Below, in pieces: positions 23,333 through 32,721 of a DNA stretch of 45,552 nucleotides (positions within the stretch are counted from its first letter, which is position 1; every line of letters starts with the position of its first letter). The DNA is from a virus. The notes beneath the pieces were generated by a model that worked only from the letters and a program-made list of their open reading frames with translations, ran no database searches and was not told where the DNA came from. Where the stretch lies: IMG/VR virus record IMGVR_UViG_3300005530_000039, positions 1 through 45,552 of that record; one strand, written 5' to 3'. Position numbers and translations under genes: made by a program.

Positions 23333-25141
23333 TTAGCTGAATGCTGCCATAGCGGTTAATATACTTCCAATACCTTGTAATGTACCACCTATATTACTTC
23401 CAGATGTTTGACCCGGATTCCCGACACTAATATTAGGAGATCCTGGTATTCCAGCTAATCCGAAGTTACCAGTTAATCCTAATATTTGACTTAATGCTTG
23501 AACCTGATTTTGAATCTGTGCTTGTGCAGCTTGCTGATTCAATGTACCAAGTGCAAGATTTTGTGTATTAGTTTGACCAGTATTGAATTGAGATAAGCTA
23601 GATAATATATTATTTAAACCTAACTGATTAGCATTTTGAGCATTTAATAATGTACCAGCATTTTGACTATTTAATGTATTACCAGCTAATCCATACTGAT
23701 TCAACATCTGTGCATTACTTAACAATCCTTGCTGAGTTAAGTTAGCACTATTTAACTGATTACCAACTTCTTGTTGTCTAACATTGCCTAATGCTGCTGT
23801 CATTTGTGGAATCTCTTGCCCACGTAACTGAGCTTGAGCATAAGATGCACCTGTACCTCTAGATGTACCTGTTCCAGTAAACGATTCAGCAGTGTCTGCT
23901 CTATCTTTAGTAAATTGGTTATTTAATATCTGACTTACTGCATCATAATAAGACTGATTAGTTGGATTTAAGGCTAATGAATTAGGTACTTGAGATAAAT
24001 CAGCGGTAGCTGGTGTACCAGAAAAATTACTTGTTAATGTATTAACTGCTCTAGGATCTAATCCAGATAAATTTAATCCTTGAGTTCCAGCTTGAGCTAT
24101 TCCAGGAATAGATAAATCACCTGCCCCAGTTCCACCAGCAGGAGCACCATTAGATGATGGAGCAGGACCTAAATAATTACCATTCTGGTCTACATATTGA
24201 CCATTTTGAATAGATAAGAATGGAGCATTAGTAGATCCTTGTGGTGAAGGTTGACCAGTAAATACATTATATCCACTTGGTACATCTGAGAATAATGCGT
24301 TACCACTAGTATTAGTTAACGGTGAACCATAGACAAATTGAGGTGAAGATAATATTGAAGCCATGCTTGGATTAGCATTAGCAAACTGATTCAAGTATGA
24401 GTAATCATATTTATCTTGACCTTGGACTAAATCAGCTAAATCAGATGATGTACTATATGATCCTGATGGTGCTAACGCTCCAGTTGTAGGATCATACCAA
24501 CCAGACATTGAATTTCCATTAGCATACTGTTGACCATATTGTATGCTAGTTGAACCATCAGGATTTGTTACTTGATATCCAGGTCTATAATTAGTTGGAT
24601 TACCTTGTGCATCTGTATATGCATATTGACCAGCATATTTTTGAGTTATGGCATTTAATGCGGCAGTTCTTTGATCTGGTGTCATTCCAGCAATAGCTAT
24701 TCTATTGCTCAATGGACCATATTGCTGCTCTAAATCAGCCTCAGTTTGATTACGATCAGCAAAGTCATAAGATGTACCATTAGGTACAAATGTAGAATTT
24801 GGTCCAAATCCAGTTCCTTGCGGCGCTGCTGGAGATACACTACTAGATTGAGAATTAGTGGTGCTTCCTGGACCTTGATACTGAGGTAAACTAGTAAATG
24901 GAGTTCCAGTTCCTATCTGTGAATAATTACCACCAATAGGAGCTGATCCCTGGCGATTCAAAAATGCATTCCCAATCAGATTAGTATTTAATAATCTACT
25001 TAATACACCAGTCATCGAGTTCTGTAATGCACCCGAAAACTGTTGAGATAAGTCAGATTTAGGCTGATTAGATTGCTGTAAACCCTGCTCCTGCAAATTA
25101 ATTGCAGATTGTGCTATTCTGGCTTGGTTGTCTGTGCCCAT
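23333..25141 (-). CDS. Gln/Asn/Gly-rich virion protein (602 aa)
   Basis: Low-complexity protein very rich in Q, N, G, S and T with almost no cysteine. It has an N-terminal helix (NQARIAQSAINLQEQGLQQ) and a C-terminal half of Q/N-rich helices (QILGLTGNFGLAG). The composition and position favour a tail or ejection component. The start overlaps the GNAT gene end by 28 nt. The exact role is unknown. Confidence 0.55.
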   Translation of the reverse strand: MGTDNQARIAQSAINLQEQGLQQSNQPKSDLSQQFSGALQNSMTGVLSRLLNTNLIGNAFLNRQGSAPIGGNYSQIGTGTPFTSLPQYQGPGSTTNSQSSSVSPAAPQGTGFGPNSTFVPNGTSYDFADRNQTEADLEQQYGPLSNRIAIAGMTPDQRTAALNAITQKYAGQYAYTDAQGNPTNYRPGYQVTNPDGSTSIQYGQQYANGNSMSGWYDPTTGALAPSGSYSTSSDLADLVQGQDKYDYSYLNQFANANPSMASILSSPQFVYGSPLTNTSGNALFSDVPSGYNVFTGQPSPQGSTNAPFLSIQNGQYVDQNGNYLGPAPSSNGAPAGGTGAGDLSIPGIAQAGTQGLNLSGLDPRAVNTLTSNFSGTPATADLSQVPNSLALNPTNQSYYDAVSQILNNQFTKDRADTAESFTGTGTSRGTGASYAQAQLRGQEIPQMTAALGNVRQQEVGNQLNSANLTQQGLLSNAQMLNQYGLAGNTLNSQNAGTLLNAQNANQLGLNNILSSLSQFNTGQTNTQNLALGTLNQQAAQAQIQNQVQALSQILGLTGNFGLAGIPGSPNISVGNPGQTSGSNIGGTLQGIGSILTAMAAFS

Positions 25142-25743
25142 TCTTGTTCTCTAGGCCACGCAGAACCCATTAACACTTCGTCACGAGTAAGAGCATATAA
25201 GTTGCTATCAAACTTATTGCCCTTGTATTCTCTATTCTGTCTTATTCTGCCTTCTTTTCTGAACCCAATATCTTCTACAAACTTAAGAGTAGGTTTAGAA
25301 AATAGTGGTACTTGTGTCCATAATCGGTTAAATCCATACCAATCAAATACATATTCTATAGCTTTCCTGCATAGATTCAATCTACCATTAGTACGTCTAT
25401 CAAAGAATGTATAATGGATAGATGCATCATGTGGAGGATGTTGTAGATTAATATCAGTTAACCAGAATATACCAACATAATCATCTACTCTTGCACAGAT
25501 TCCTTTAGATTTGAAGAAATCTGGATCGCTTCTATTTGATGTAGGAGTTATAAAGAACTCTAAGAATTGATCATATGTAAGTATTTCCCATCCCATTAAT
25601 GTCCTAAATTCTTTTGCTTTATTATATATCTCTTCTAAGCTCTCTGGTGTGAATGCAACTTTGTATACATTTCTTATAATCTTACCAACTTTAGGTTCGT
25701 CACATTCACACGAGAACATTAACTCACCCGAATTGACACCCAT
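25114..25743 (-). CDS. GNAT-family N-acetyltransferase
   Basis: GCN5-related acetyltransferase of 209 residues. The C-terminal two thirds has the fold's signature, with IHYTFFDRRTNGRLNLCRKAIEYVFDWYGFNRLWTQV (strands 4-5 and helix 3) and KFVEDIGFRKEGRIRQ (strand/helix 4, acetyl-CoA region near the RimJ/RimL type). The R/Q-x-x-G-x-G/A loop is degenerate here (RRTNGRL). It lies inside the tail/ejection cluster, so it may modify a virion protein or a host target (inference). Confidence 0.82.
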   Translation of the reverse strand: MGVNSGELMFSCECDEPKVGKIIRNVYKVAFTPESLEEIYNKAKEFRTLMGWEILTYDQFLEFFITPTSNRSDPDFFKSKGICARVDDYVGIFWLTDINLQHPPHDASIHYTFFDRRTNGRLNLCRKAIEYVFDWYGFNRLWTQVPLFSKPTLKFVEDIGFRKEGRIRQNREYKGNKFDSNLYALTRDEVLMGSAWPREQEWAQTTKPE

Positions 25744-27395
25744 TATTTAGATACTCCTGCCGTTACGGCGCGTATATTAAACCCATTAAGGGCGAACATA
25801 CAATTTGAAGTTGTTATTCGCCATTGGAACCTTCTAGCTTTTCTGGCTCTGCGTATCTGTAATAGCTGAGCTTTATTCAATTGAGTAGATTGTACTGTTA
25901 CAGTCTTCATTGTAGTCCACGTATTACCATCATCTTTAGAATATTCTAAATTTATAGTTCCAGTAGTATATGGAGTATAAGCAAATCTAACTAAGTTAAT
26001 TATTGTATCATATATAGGAATTTCAAATATCTTACTTCTTATTTCGGTAGTGAATGATGTACCGTTATCTGTTAGGGATATATTACCTACCTCAGATGCC
26101 ATTCCAGAATAGAATGGTGAAGTATCTATATCTCCATTATCAAATCCATAGAATCTAGTAGAGTTAGCTACCAATCCGCCAAGTGAATTAATAGTACCTA
26201 AAAGCGCATTAATAGTACCCTGTAAATCATTTATAGTAATAGTAGAAGCAGAGAAATCTAAATCAGTAGTACATGATGGACTATTATTAAATTCCTCTGT
26301 ATTCCATGTCTTAGTAATGAAATTGAATGTAGCTACTGAAACTGTAGATGAATTACTGTACTTGAAGTATAATGAATATGTTTTATTATCTTGTGAATAT
26401 GCTCCCCATACTTCAGATGCTGTACTAAATTGCTGCTTTAAGTATCTACGAACAGTTGTAGCAGATATAGCTTCAGGAGCATTATTTTGATAGCTATTAG
26501 TAGGAATACTCCAAACATAAACATCATTTTTACTGCTATTAAACCAAACTAAACCAAAATCATCCGTTAACTGTATAGTTCTTGGAGTGTCTGCACCTAG
26601 TTTTGGTAATGCTGAATAGAAAGAAAATGGGTTAGTAGATGATCTAGTGAACGATCCTAACCACATTGATTTCTCTCTACATGCTATTAATGTATTACCA
26701 TATGATGAAATACCTGTTAAATCATCAGATGTATCAGATGGAGAATCAACTAATGGAGTTAGACCAGCAGATAAATCTACAGTTGGATCGTACTCTCCAT
26801 AATTCATTAATCCAGACCAACCAATTTCATATGGAACATTAGTTGTATCTACTCTATTAGCTCCTATTAGCCTATTAAAGGCCATAGTTATATACTTATA
26901 TACTGGAGCATTTCCTAGTTGCTTATATTGTAAAGCAACAGGATCTATTTCTCTTATTGGATCTACACCATTACAAAAGAATGTTCTATTATCACCAGCA
27001 GTAAATGAAAAATAGTCAGTTAATCCACCAGAGTTAGCTGCTATAATATTAGGAGTTATTTCTACAAATCCTGTGGATCTAGCCACATATATCTTACTCT
27101 GGTCAAATCTATAGATATTTAAACCACTGCCAACCTGATTAGCTGCATATATATTTAGGACTTTAGAGCTATTAGGCTTAGTCAATGAGTATGGCTGTAA
27201 CCCATTACGCCTAAATAGCATATTACGTATATATGCTACATTATCAGCAACTACTAAAGCATTAGGTGGGAGCTGAGCTGGATCTGAATCATTAATAAAT
27301 CCAGCTAAAAAATCTTCAGATCCACCTACCTGAGTCTCCTCTTGTTTAAGCTGAGGAATGGGTATCTGATTTGTTCTTGCTTGTGGTTTAGCCAT
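25743..27395 (-). CDS. putative tail hub / stabilisation-type beta-rich protein (550 aa)
   Basis: Beta-rich protein whose N-terminus (GGSEDFLAGFINDSDPAQLPPNALVVADNV) resembles podovirus tail-hub or P22 gp10-type stabilisation proteins that open with a 'G.N.D..P..LP..A....N' pattern. Repeated aromatic/Gly strands (FTAGDNRTFFCNG, TLIACREKSMWLG) suggest a propeller. It sits between ejection genes and the tail fibre, as a hub component would. Moderate confidence only. Confidence 0.5.
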   Translation of the reverse strand: MAKPQARTNQIPIPQLKQEETQVGGSEDFLAGFINDSDPAQLPPNALVVADNVAYIRNMLFRRNGLQPYSLTKPNSSKVLNIYAANQVGSGLNIYRFDQSKIYVARSTGFVEITPNIIAANSGGLTDYFSFTAGDNRTFFCNGVDPIREIDPVALQYKQLGNAPVYKYITMAFNRLIGANRVDTTNVPYEIGWSGLMNYGEYDPTVDLSAGLTPLVDSPSDTSDDLTGISSYGNTLIACREKSMWLGSFTRSSTNPFSFYSALPKLGADTPRTIQLTDDFGLVWFNSSKNDVYVWSIPTNSYQNNAPEAISATTVRRYLKQQFSTASEVWGAYSQDNKTYSLYFKYSNSSTVSVATFNFITKTWNTEEFNNSPSCTTDLDFSASTITINDLQGTINALLGTINSLGGLVANSTRFYGFDNGDIDTSPFYSGMASEVGNISLTDNGTSFTTEIRSKIFEIPIYDTIINLVRFAYTPYTTGTINLEYSKDDGNTWTTMKTVTVQSTQLNKAQLLQIRRARKARRFQWRITTSNCMFALNGFNIRAVTAGVSK

Positions 27396-27714
27396 CTTCT
27401 ACCCAAACGTCGTCTATTATAGTAAATGTATAGAACTTATTTACTGCCAGTAATTTATCTGCGCCTGTACTAGTTTTAATAGTAGAATTATTCTTTATTG
27501 TAGTATTACCATCACCTAATAGCTTCAATGTTTGTCCATCTACTGAACCAACAAAATTAGTAACAGTAACTGCACCGGTATTTTTAAAAACTAATACTTG
27601 AATATTTAAGACATTAGGAACTGTCTCAGATTTAGAATTCTGTCTATTTATATCTGGTAGTTGACCAAATATGGTTCTACCTAGAAATGTATTGTCTTCG
27701 AAATGTTGTTGCAT
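27388..27714 (-). CDS. small beta-rich tail-region protein (108 aa)
   Basis: Beta-rich: GAVTVTNFVGSVDGQTLKLLGDGNTTI followed by LLAVNKFYTFTIIDDVWVEDG. This resembles the beta-strand 'stem' ends of phage tail-fibre or surface proteins, where a final loop reads 'W.E.G'. No named family. Overlaps the hub-like gene by 8 nt. Confidence 0.5.
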   Translation of the reverse strand: MQQHFEDNTFLGRTIFGQLPDINRQNSKSETVPNVLNIQVLVFKNTGAVTVTNFVGSVDGQTLKLLGDGNTTIKNNSTIKTSTGADKLLAVNKFYTFTIIDDVWVEDG

Positions 27715-28053
27715 TTAACACCTATTATGTTGACCTCGTATACATCTTAGCTGAGAATCAACGCCAGCTACACGAGCGTCTAAACTATTTAATCGCTGTA
27801 GAATGAGATATGTAGATGCAGCTGTTTCAACTGAATCTAATAAATGACTAGTATGTTCTACAAGCATATGACTTTCATAATCAGTCTTTTTTACATACAC
27901 ACTATCCGCATGATGTGTTGTTTCTACACTATTAACATTAGCTTTTAGTGTACCAAATGCTGTGAGTAATACAGTTATTGTACCAGCAATCCAAACAATT
28001 CTCTTTAACCCAGGATTATTCTCTAACTTCATCCTCTCGGACAATCTGGACAT
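27715..28053 (-). CDS. single-span membrane protein, lysis-accessory candidate (112 aa)
   Basis: N-terminal basic segment, then one transmembrane helix (about 20-38: IVWIAGTITVLLTAFGTL), then a heptad-like coiled coil (SLDARVAGVDSQLR) and two terminal cysteines. The layout, a membrane anchor with a long periplasmic helix, resembles inner-membrane spanins or accessory lysis proteins. No endolysin is present to support it, so it could also be a membrane ejection partner. Confidence 0.4.
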   Translation of the reverse strand: MSRLSERMKLENNPGLKRIVWIAGTITVLLTAFGTLKANVNSVETTHHADSVYVKKTDYESHMLVEHTSHLLDSVETAASTYLILQRLNSLDARVAGVDSQLRCIRGQHNRC

Positions 28054-28435
28054 TTTTAATCGGGTTAATTTCTTCTATTTCAGCAGTCTCAAGTATATCG
28101 TACACATCTGCAACTGTCTCAGAAATAGCAGCAATCCAAGGATCATTATTATCAAATAACTTAACTAACATTTCATATTCTGCGTCTTCTAATCTTATAT
28201 ATGAATATTCATTATTAAATATTCTAGAATCATTATCTTTATCTTTAGGTAATGAAGCTACTTTTAATCTTCTCTTTAAATTTCTAACAACTCTGTGATC
28301 GTTTTTAGATAATGCTAATTTAGATTTTTGTATACCAGTCCACAATAACTCAAATATTCCAACGATACCATCATTATATACAAATGTACCATTTCTATCC
28401 GTATAGGACTCTTTAGGAAAAGTAAGTTTACGCAT
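28016..28435 (-). CDS. charged hypothetical protein (139 aa)
   Basis: Mostly helical, charged protein (KRRLKVASLPKDKDNDSRIF; EDAEYEMLVKLFDNND) with an acidic C-terminus, located immediately downstream of the tail-fibre gene. Starts one base after the fibre stop. No family recognised; possibly a fibre-assembly chaperone by position only. Confidence 0.45.
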   Translation of the reverse strand: MRKLTFPKESYTDRNGTFVYNDGIVGIFELLWTGIQKSKLALSKNDHRVVRNLKRRLKVASLPKDKDNDSRIFNNEYSYIRLEDAEYEMLVKLFDNNDPWIAAISETVADVYDILETAEIEEINPIKNVQIVREDEVRE

Positions 28436-29742
28436 TAGGATGTTTGTATGGCAATTAGTGAAGTGCCTTTAAGTAACTGTTGAGTTTCTGTGCCAGATTC
28501 GTTAGCAAACTGAAGATCGAATGTTGATGAGCCAGATAACTTCACATAGCAATGTAATACTGTATAGAATCCACCAGAAGTATCAGCATCATTTAAAGCT
28601 GTAGAAGTAGTAAGTGTAGTATCATACTTGCCCTGAATCGTAGCAAATACTGAACCTATATTAGAATAACCTAGTTTAGACTCAGTAAGATTACCTGGCG
28701 TTCCTGCAACTAACTTAACTAATAATCTCTTAACACCCGCGCCAGCAGAGGATTTGGAATATATAATAATTGCTATATCCCAAGTTCCAGTAGTTAAAGC
28801 ACCTAAACCTGTAATTGCATTAATAAAACTAGTTGTGGTTGTACTAGTATCAGCAGTTAATTCCTTAGTAAATGCACCAATTACTGGTATAGTTATATTA
28901 GCTGTACCATCAAAGCTTACACCATTAATGGTTCTAGGAGTCTGTAAAGCTGTAGCTGTCGATGCATTACCTGTTAAAGCTCCTGTAATACCTCCAGTTA
29001 CAGCTAAACCACCACCAGTTATATTTATTCCACCTGCGACAGTTGCTCCACCACCAGTAATATTTAACCCAGAAGATAAGGTTAATGTACTAGCAGTTAG
29101 TGGAGCATCAGCAGAATCATCCGCTAATCTAATTTTTACTGTAGTAGCGTTTCTAGCTATTGCTGGAAATGATGCCGATGTACCACCTAATTGAATTCTA
29201 TTAAATCCAGTAACTGCATTATTTGTTACAGTTAGTACACCATCAGATGGAGATGATATTTTACTTTGTGCATTCCATATTACTGCACTTGATCCACCAA
29301 CAGTTAGATTTAATATTGATAAATCAGCAACTGTATTAGCATCACCTAATAATTGAAATGCTGATGCACTTGTAGATTCTAATCTCCTTCGTCCAGTTAC
29401 TGTACCTATTGCTAATCCAGCAGTTCCTGTAACATTAACTGGTACAGCTGGATTTACAACTGTAGAGTTAATAGTAAGATAAGTATTAGCTCCTGCTTTA
29501 TCTTTAACTATTAAAGATCTAGGAGTACCAGTATTATCACCAAGATTTATAACTGCATCTTGAGCATCAGTTAACTTTAATCCATACGGCCGAAGTGGAT
29601 CAGCCGTAAAGTTAGGCATAGCAAATAAATCAGTAAATCTCTGCTCAATATCTACCTTTAGTGAGCGAAAGATATCATCAATAGTATTTGCCGCTTCTGC
29701 ACCAGTCGGAGTTGTATCCGACCAGACGTTAGTATAAGCCAT
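28435..29742 (-). CDS. tail fibre / receptor-binding protein (435 aa)
   Basis: The N-terminus AYTNVWSDTTPTGAEAANTIDDIFRSLKVDIEQRF is a recurrent virion-attachment module of tail-fibre and spike proteins. The middle is a long Gly/Thr/Asn-rich, beta-helical-looking shaft (LTLSSGLNITGGGATVAGGINITGGGLAV). The C-terminal 130 residues form a beta domain likely to bind the host surface. Overlaps the connector gene by 1 nt (ATGGC). Confidence 0.75.
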   Translation of the reverse strand: MAYTNVWSDTTPTGAEAANTIDDIFRSLKVDIEQRFTDLFAMPNFTADPLRPYGLKLTDAQDAVINLGDNTGTPRSLIVKDKAGANTYLTINSTVVNPAVPVNVTGTAGLAIGTVTGRRRLESTSASAFQLLGDANTVADLSILNLTVGGSSAVIWNAQSKISSPSDGVLTVTNNAVTGFNRIQLGGTSASFPAIARNATTVKIRLADDSADAPLTASTLTLSSGLNITGGGATVAGGINITGGGLAVTGGITGALTGNASTATALQTPRTINGVSFDGTANITIPVIGAFTKELTADTSTTTTSFINAITGLGALTTGTWDIAIIIYSKSSAGAGVKRLLVKLVAGTPGNLTESKLGYSNIGSVFATIQGKYDTTLTTSTALNDADTSGGFYTVLHCYVKLSGSSTFDLQFANESGTETQQLLKGTSLIAIQTS

Positions 29743-30425
29743 TACGAATGCCTCACACTATAAGCTGGACGTATAGCCCTAACACCAGCATTCTTATTCT
29801 GAGCATCTTCTTTTGAATCTGTAGTTTGCAACTCATCTATCTTAATCTTATATTGAGCTTGCATTTGTGTTGCAGATGCATAATCTCTAGCTCTTAAATG
29901 ACCTCTATATATAGCTCCATATAGTATTGCTTCATGCCAGTCTTGAGGTATAGTTGGATCAACTGATCCCGAAAGATCAGGTAATACCATCATATACCAG
30001 ATATTTATTGTATATACTTGATCTGGTGTAGGATACAGATATAACTTACCATCATTATGAAAGTAGTTAGTTGGTTGTGCCTGAAGTGTAGATTGTTCGT
30101 TAAAATTCTCTTCATAGAAATTCTCAGACATTTGTGTTACAGGCATATGCTGTAACGTCTGAGGATCTACTACTGATATATTCTGTACAGCCTCTAAGAA
30201 TAATGGAGATAATACAGTGACTACTGTATAGTTTCTTTGACCAGCGACTGTATTAAAAGTAGATAACTGATCTTTTTCTTTAAACGCAAATTCTGTAGAT
30301 ACTGCCCACCATGATCTATTTATAAGTAAATCTAGATTCGCGGTTCCAGACGAATCTAAATCCGTAGCGTCGATTCCTAGAGCTTCAAGAGTTTCACTCC
30401 GAAGCTGCGCCATGCTTAGTGACAT
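29742..30425 (-). CDS. head-tail adaptor / connector protein (227 aa)
   Basis: Resembles podovirus adaptor/connector proteins below the portal. It has a helical N-terminal part (LRSETLEALGIDATDLDSS), the segment TNYFHNDGKLYLYPTPDQVYTINIWYMMVLPDLSG, and PTIPQDWHEAILYGAIYRGHLR, the 'IP..WH..I.Y' ending seen in this family. Sits between head and tail genes, as expected for the ring that docks on the portal. Confidence 0.7.
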   Translation of the reverse strand: MSLSMAQLRSETLEALGIDATDLDSSGTANLDLLINRSWWAVSTEFAFKEKDQLSTFNTVAGQRNYTVVTVLSPLFLEAVQNISVVDPQTLQHMPVTQMSENFYEENFNEQSTLQAQPTNYFHNDGKLYLYPTPDQVYTINIWYMMVLPDLSGSVDPTIPQDWHEAILYGAIYRGHLRARDYASATQMQAQYKIKIDELQTTDSKEDAQNKNAGVRAIRPAYSVRHS

Positions 30426-30664
30426 TTTATAGCACTAATTGAGATTGATCTTTCGGTACCGGGATTTCTTATTTCTATCCAAACTATAGTATCTTCTGTT
30501 ATTATCCAATCAACTAAAGCATTATTACTTAGACCTTGAGAGCAGAGCCAAGTATCAGAATCTTTATGGTTGCTCTCAAAGGTCCAAGTTCCAGCACTAA
30601 GAAATACTTTCGGCCCTTCCCGAGTAGTTTTTGGATTGGCCATTACGAGTAAAGGAGTTTTCAT
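30416..30664 (-). CDS. hypothetical head/tail-region protein (82 aa)
   Basis: A short beta-rich protein (PKVFLSAGTWTFESNHK; WIITEDTIVWIEIRN) between capsid and connector genes, in the position where head-completion or decoration proteins are often found. No family recognised. Overlaps the adaptor gene start. Confidence 0.5.
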   Translation of the reverse strand: MKTPLLVMANPKTTREGPKVFLSAGTWTFESNHKDSDTWLCSQGLSNNALVDWIITEDTIVWIEIRNPGTERSISISAIKCH

Positions 30665-30667
30665 TTA

Positions 30668-31579
30668 TCAGCCTAATTCTATTAAGAGTGCATGACCAGC
30701 AGTACCATCACTTACATCTAATGAAACACCTAAGCGATTTCTACGACCAAAGATATCATAGTAAACCGCATTCGGAACTACAGTAGCATCATCTAATGCA
30801 GTTGTGCCACCAACAAATCCACCAGTTCCAGTTGGGTGAACAATAACTGCACCATATGTTGCTAAGTTGGCAGCACCAGCAGTCGGCCAAATAATTGCTG
30901 ACATAGATGCAGCATCAGCAGCTTTAGCAGAAGTAACTGATGTACCATTTGTTGCAACTCTAAATACATACATACCATACTGTCCATTTGCAGTAGTACC
31001 AGACAGTGCAGCAGTATCTAGATTTGCAGCAGTATTAGTTCCTGGAGCACCAGCAATTTGTGTTGCCATTACATTAACTGACTTAGCTAATGCAGATGCA
31101 GCACCATGAATTGCTAATGCGGCAGGATTTGAAGCATAAGATCCAGCAGAAACACCACCTAAAACTCTACCAGCAGTAGATTGACCAGGGTATATACTAT
31201 GACCAACTTGAATAATTGCAGTAGAATCAACCGAAACATAGCAAACTCCAGAACGTTGAATAATAACATTCTGGCCTACAGTTGCCATTGTTTGACCAAT
31301 TAAACCACTATCCGTAGTTGGATATTCATAGTTTCCTACTTTACCGCCAACAACTACACCCCAATCAAATGCAAAGTATGGAGACGATTCTAAAGACTTC
31401 TCCATTCTTCCACCAAAATTACGAAATACTATATCTCCGTATAATAAAGTTCCAGCGGCAACCTCTACTGTAACTCTTCCACCAGGGCTCTGAGGAAATT
31501 CAGGAGTTACAAAATTACCAAGAAAGGGAATGGTAGAAGCTTTGCCAGCAAACTTATTATAATTCTGCTGAGCAGTCAT
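30668..31579 (-). CDS. probable capsid decoration / head fibre protein (303 aa)
   Basis: Gly/Ala/Thr-rich beta protein (GRVTVEVAAGTLLYGDIVFR, GLIGQTMATVGQNVII, IIQVGHSIYPGQSTAGRVLGG), whose pattern matches phage head-decoration or capsid-accessory proteins lying next to the major capsid gene. Starts directly after the capsid stop with 12 nt between. A head surface role is inferred. Confidence 0.6.
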   Translation of the reverse strand: MTAQQNYNKFAGKASTIPFLGNFVTPEFPQSPGGRVTVEVAAGTLLYGDIVFRNFGGRMEKSLESSPYFAFDWGVVVGGKVGNYEYPTTDSGLIGQTMATVGQNVIIQRSGVCYVSVDSTAIIQVGHSIYPGQSTAGRVLGGVSAGSYASNPAALAIHGAASALAKSVNVMATQIAGAPGTNTAANLDTAALSGTTANGQYGMYVFRVATNGTSVTSAKAADAASMSAIIWPTAGAANLATYGAVIVHPTGTGGFVGGTTALDDATVVPNAVYYDIFGRRNRLGVSLDVSDGTAGHALLIELG

Positions 31580-31591
31580 GGTTCCTCCCTA

Positions 31592-32503
31592 TTATGTTGC
31601 GTTGGAACCGTACCACCCACGCCAGTTAACGAACCAGATAAGGAATCGAGTAGAAACCTTATATAACGCAGCAGCAGTGCTCCAATCAAAATCATCTTCA
31701 AAAAGTGGAGCGCGACGAGTAACGAAATGCGCATCATTGATTCGGCTATCAATCATGAAATAATTGGTAGCAGAAGCCATATAATGCGACATCACCTTCT
31801 TGATGTTACTATAACGCATACGTAATGCATTCTCCTGATTATCAGTCGTAAACGGCTCTAACTGAGAACCAAAGATCTGCATAACCTTCTGATGCGTAGC
31901 AGCATCATTTCCATAAAGAATGGTATCCGGGAATAACTTCTGAGGATCACCATTCTCATCCTTGCACAGCTGTGCAAGATTCGTTAAAGCAGTGATTCCT
32001 GCAATAGACATCCCAACAGGAGTCGATAACGAATTAGCAACAGTTGTTCCAGAATTGATAAGTGTATGCGAAGTATTGCATAATGAAAGATTATCAATTC
32101 CCTTAAATGTATTTCCGTTGAAAGCATCATCAATAAGCTGAGCAGAACGATATTCACGCGTCATGTTAACCGCATGACCTAACCACTTAGCAGACTGATT
32201 AGCCTTACCATACTGATCATCTTCAACAGTCTTACGCGTTAATGCAAAGCCAAGGGCAAATTCCTTATCAATACCCATGACTTTCGGACCCATCTTCGGA
32301 ACATCAAATGGAGTGGGTTCACCATCTCCAATTTCAAACAATCTTGGCATACCAACAAGAATAGAAGCCGCTAATTCTGGCCCATCCATTGTTGATTGCT
32401 TCAAGAACTGTGTGTACTCATCTTCATATTCGTACAACGTATCTAAGAAATCATCTCTCAGACCGGCACGGAACAGAAGATTAAATGCGCCTAAGACTAG
32501 CAT
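31592..32503 (-). CDS. major capsid protein, Mu gpT-like HK97 fold
   Basis: A 303-residue protein with the gpT-type (HK97 fold) pattern. The N-terminal arm reads FLDTLYEYEDEYTQFLKQS, the E-loop region MGPKVMGIDKEFALGFALTRKTVEDDQYG, and FNGNTFKGIDNLSLCNTSHTLINSG is a signature of Mu-like capsid proteins. The A-domain strand FPDTILYGND lies mid-protein, and the C-terminus (LIWFVNWRGWYGSNAT) is conserved in this family. The gene follows repeat copy 4. It lacks a visible Shine-Dalgarno, which is surprising for the most abundant virion protein. Confidence 0.85.
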   Translation of the reverse strand: MLVLGAFNLLFRAGLRDDFLDTLYEYEDEYTQFLKQSTMDGPELAASILVGMPRLFEIGDGEPTPFDVPKMGPKVMGIDKEFALGFALTRKTVEDDQYGKANQSAKWLGHAVNMTREYRSAQLIDDAFNGNTFKGIDNLSLCNTSHTLINSGTTVANSLSTPVGMSIAGITALTNLAQLCKDENGDPQKLFPDTILYGNDAATHQKVMQIFGSQLEPFTTDNQENALRMRYSNIKKVMSHYMASATNYFMIDSRINDAHFVTRRAPLFEDDFDWSTAAALYKVSTRFLIWFVNWRGWYGSNAT

Positions 32504-32574
32504 TTTAGATTATAGATTATAAATGTGGGATTTTAGTGAATGATCTCACAATTAGAGTATAATTCAATTAAAAC

Positions 32575-32718
32575 TGCAACTGCGCTTTGCGGATCATAGT
32601 TAGTGCAAGCTCAGGCCCGCCAAGACTTTTTTCTAATCCGGGACGGTTATTTCAGGCAAGATCATTGCGCCGGGGCCGGCCTCCGCTTCGCTTCTGGCCT
32701 CCTAGCCGGCCCCTAATT
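32575..32718 (-). repeat. GC-rich structured repeat element, copy 4, upstream of the capsid gene
   Basis: On the minus strand a perfect 9-bp stem, GGGGCCGGC (32705-32713)/GCCGGCCCC (32672-32680), encloses GCGAAGCGGAGG. Then ATGATCTTGCC, a GGCGGGCCTGAGC block and CGCAAAGCGCAGTT (32578-32591) follow. It points toward the capsid gene, whose start is 71 nt further. That 71-nt leader contains TATAAT (32516-32521, minus) close to the start codon. The element lies between the decoration gene and capsid gene, separating transcripts or leaders. Confidence 0.75.
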
Positions 32719-32721
32719 ATA

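Noticed and set aside
28754-29194. Plus-strand open frame (146 aa) opposite the tail fibre
   Set aside because: Val/Ala-rich low-complexity translation mirrors the fibre's Gly/Thr codons; no start signal or context.
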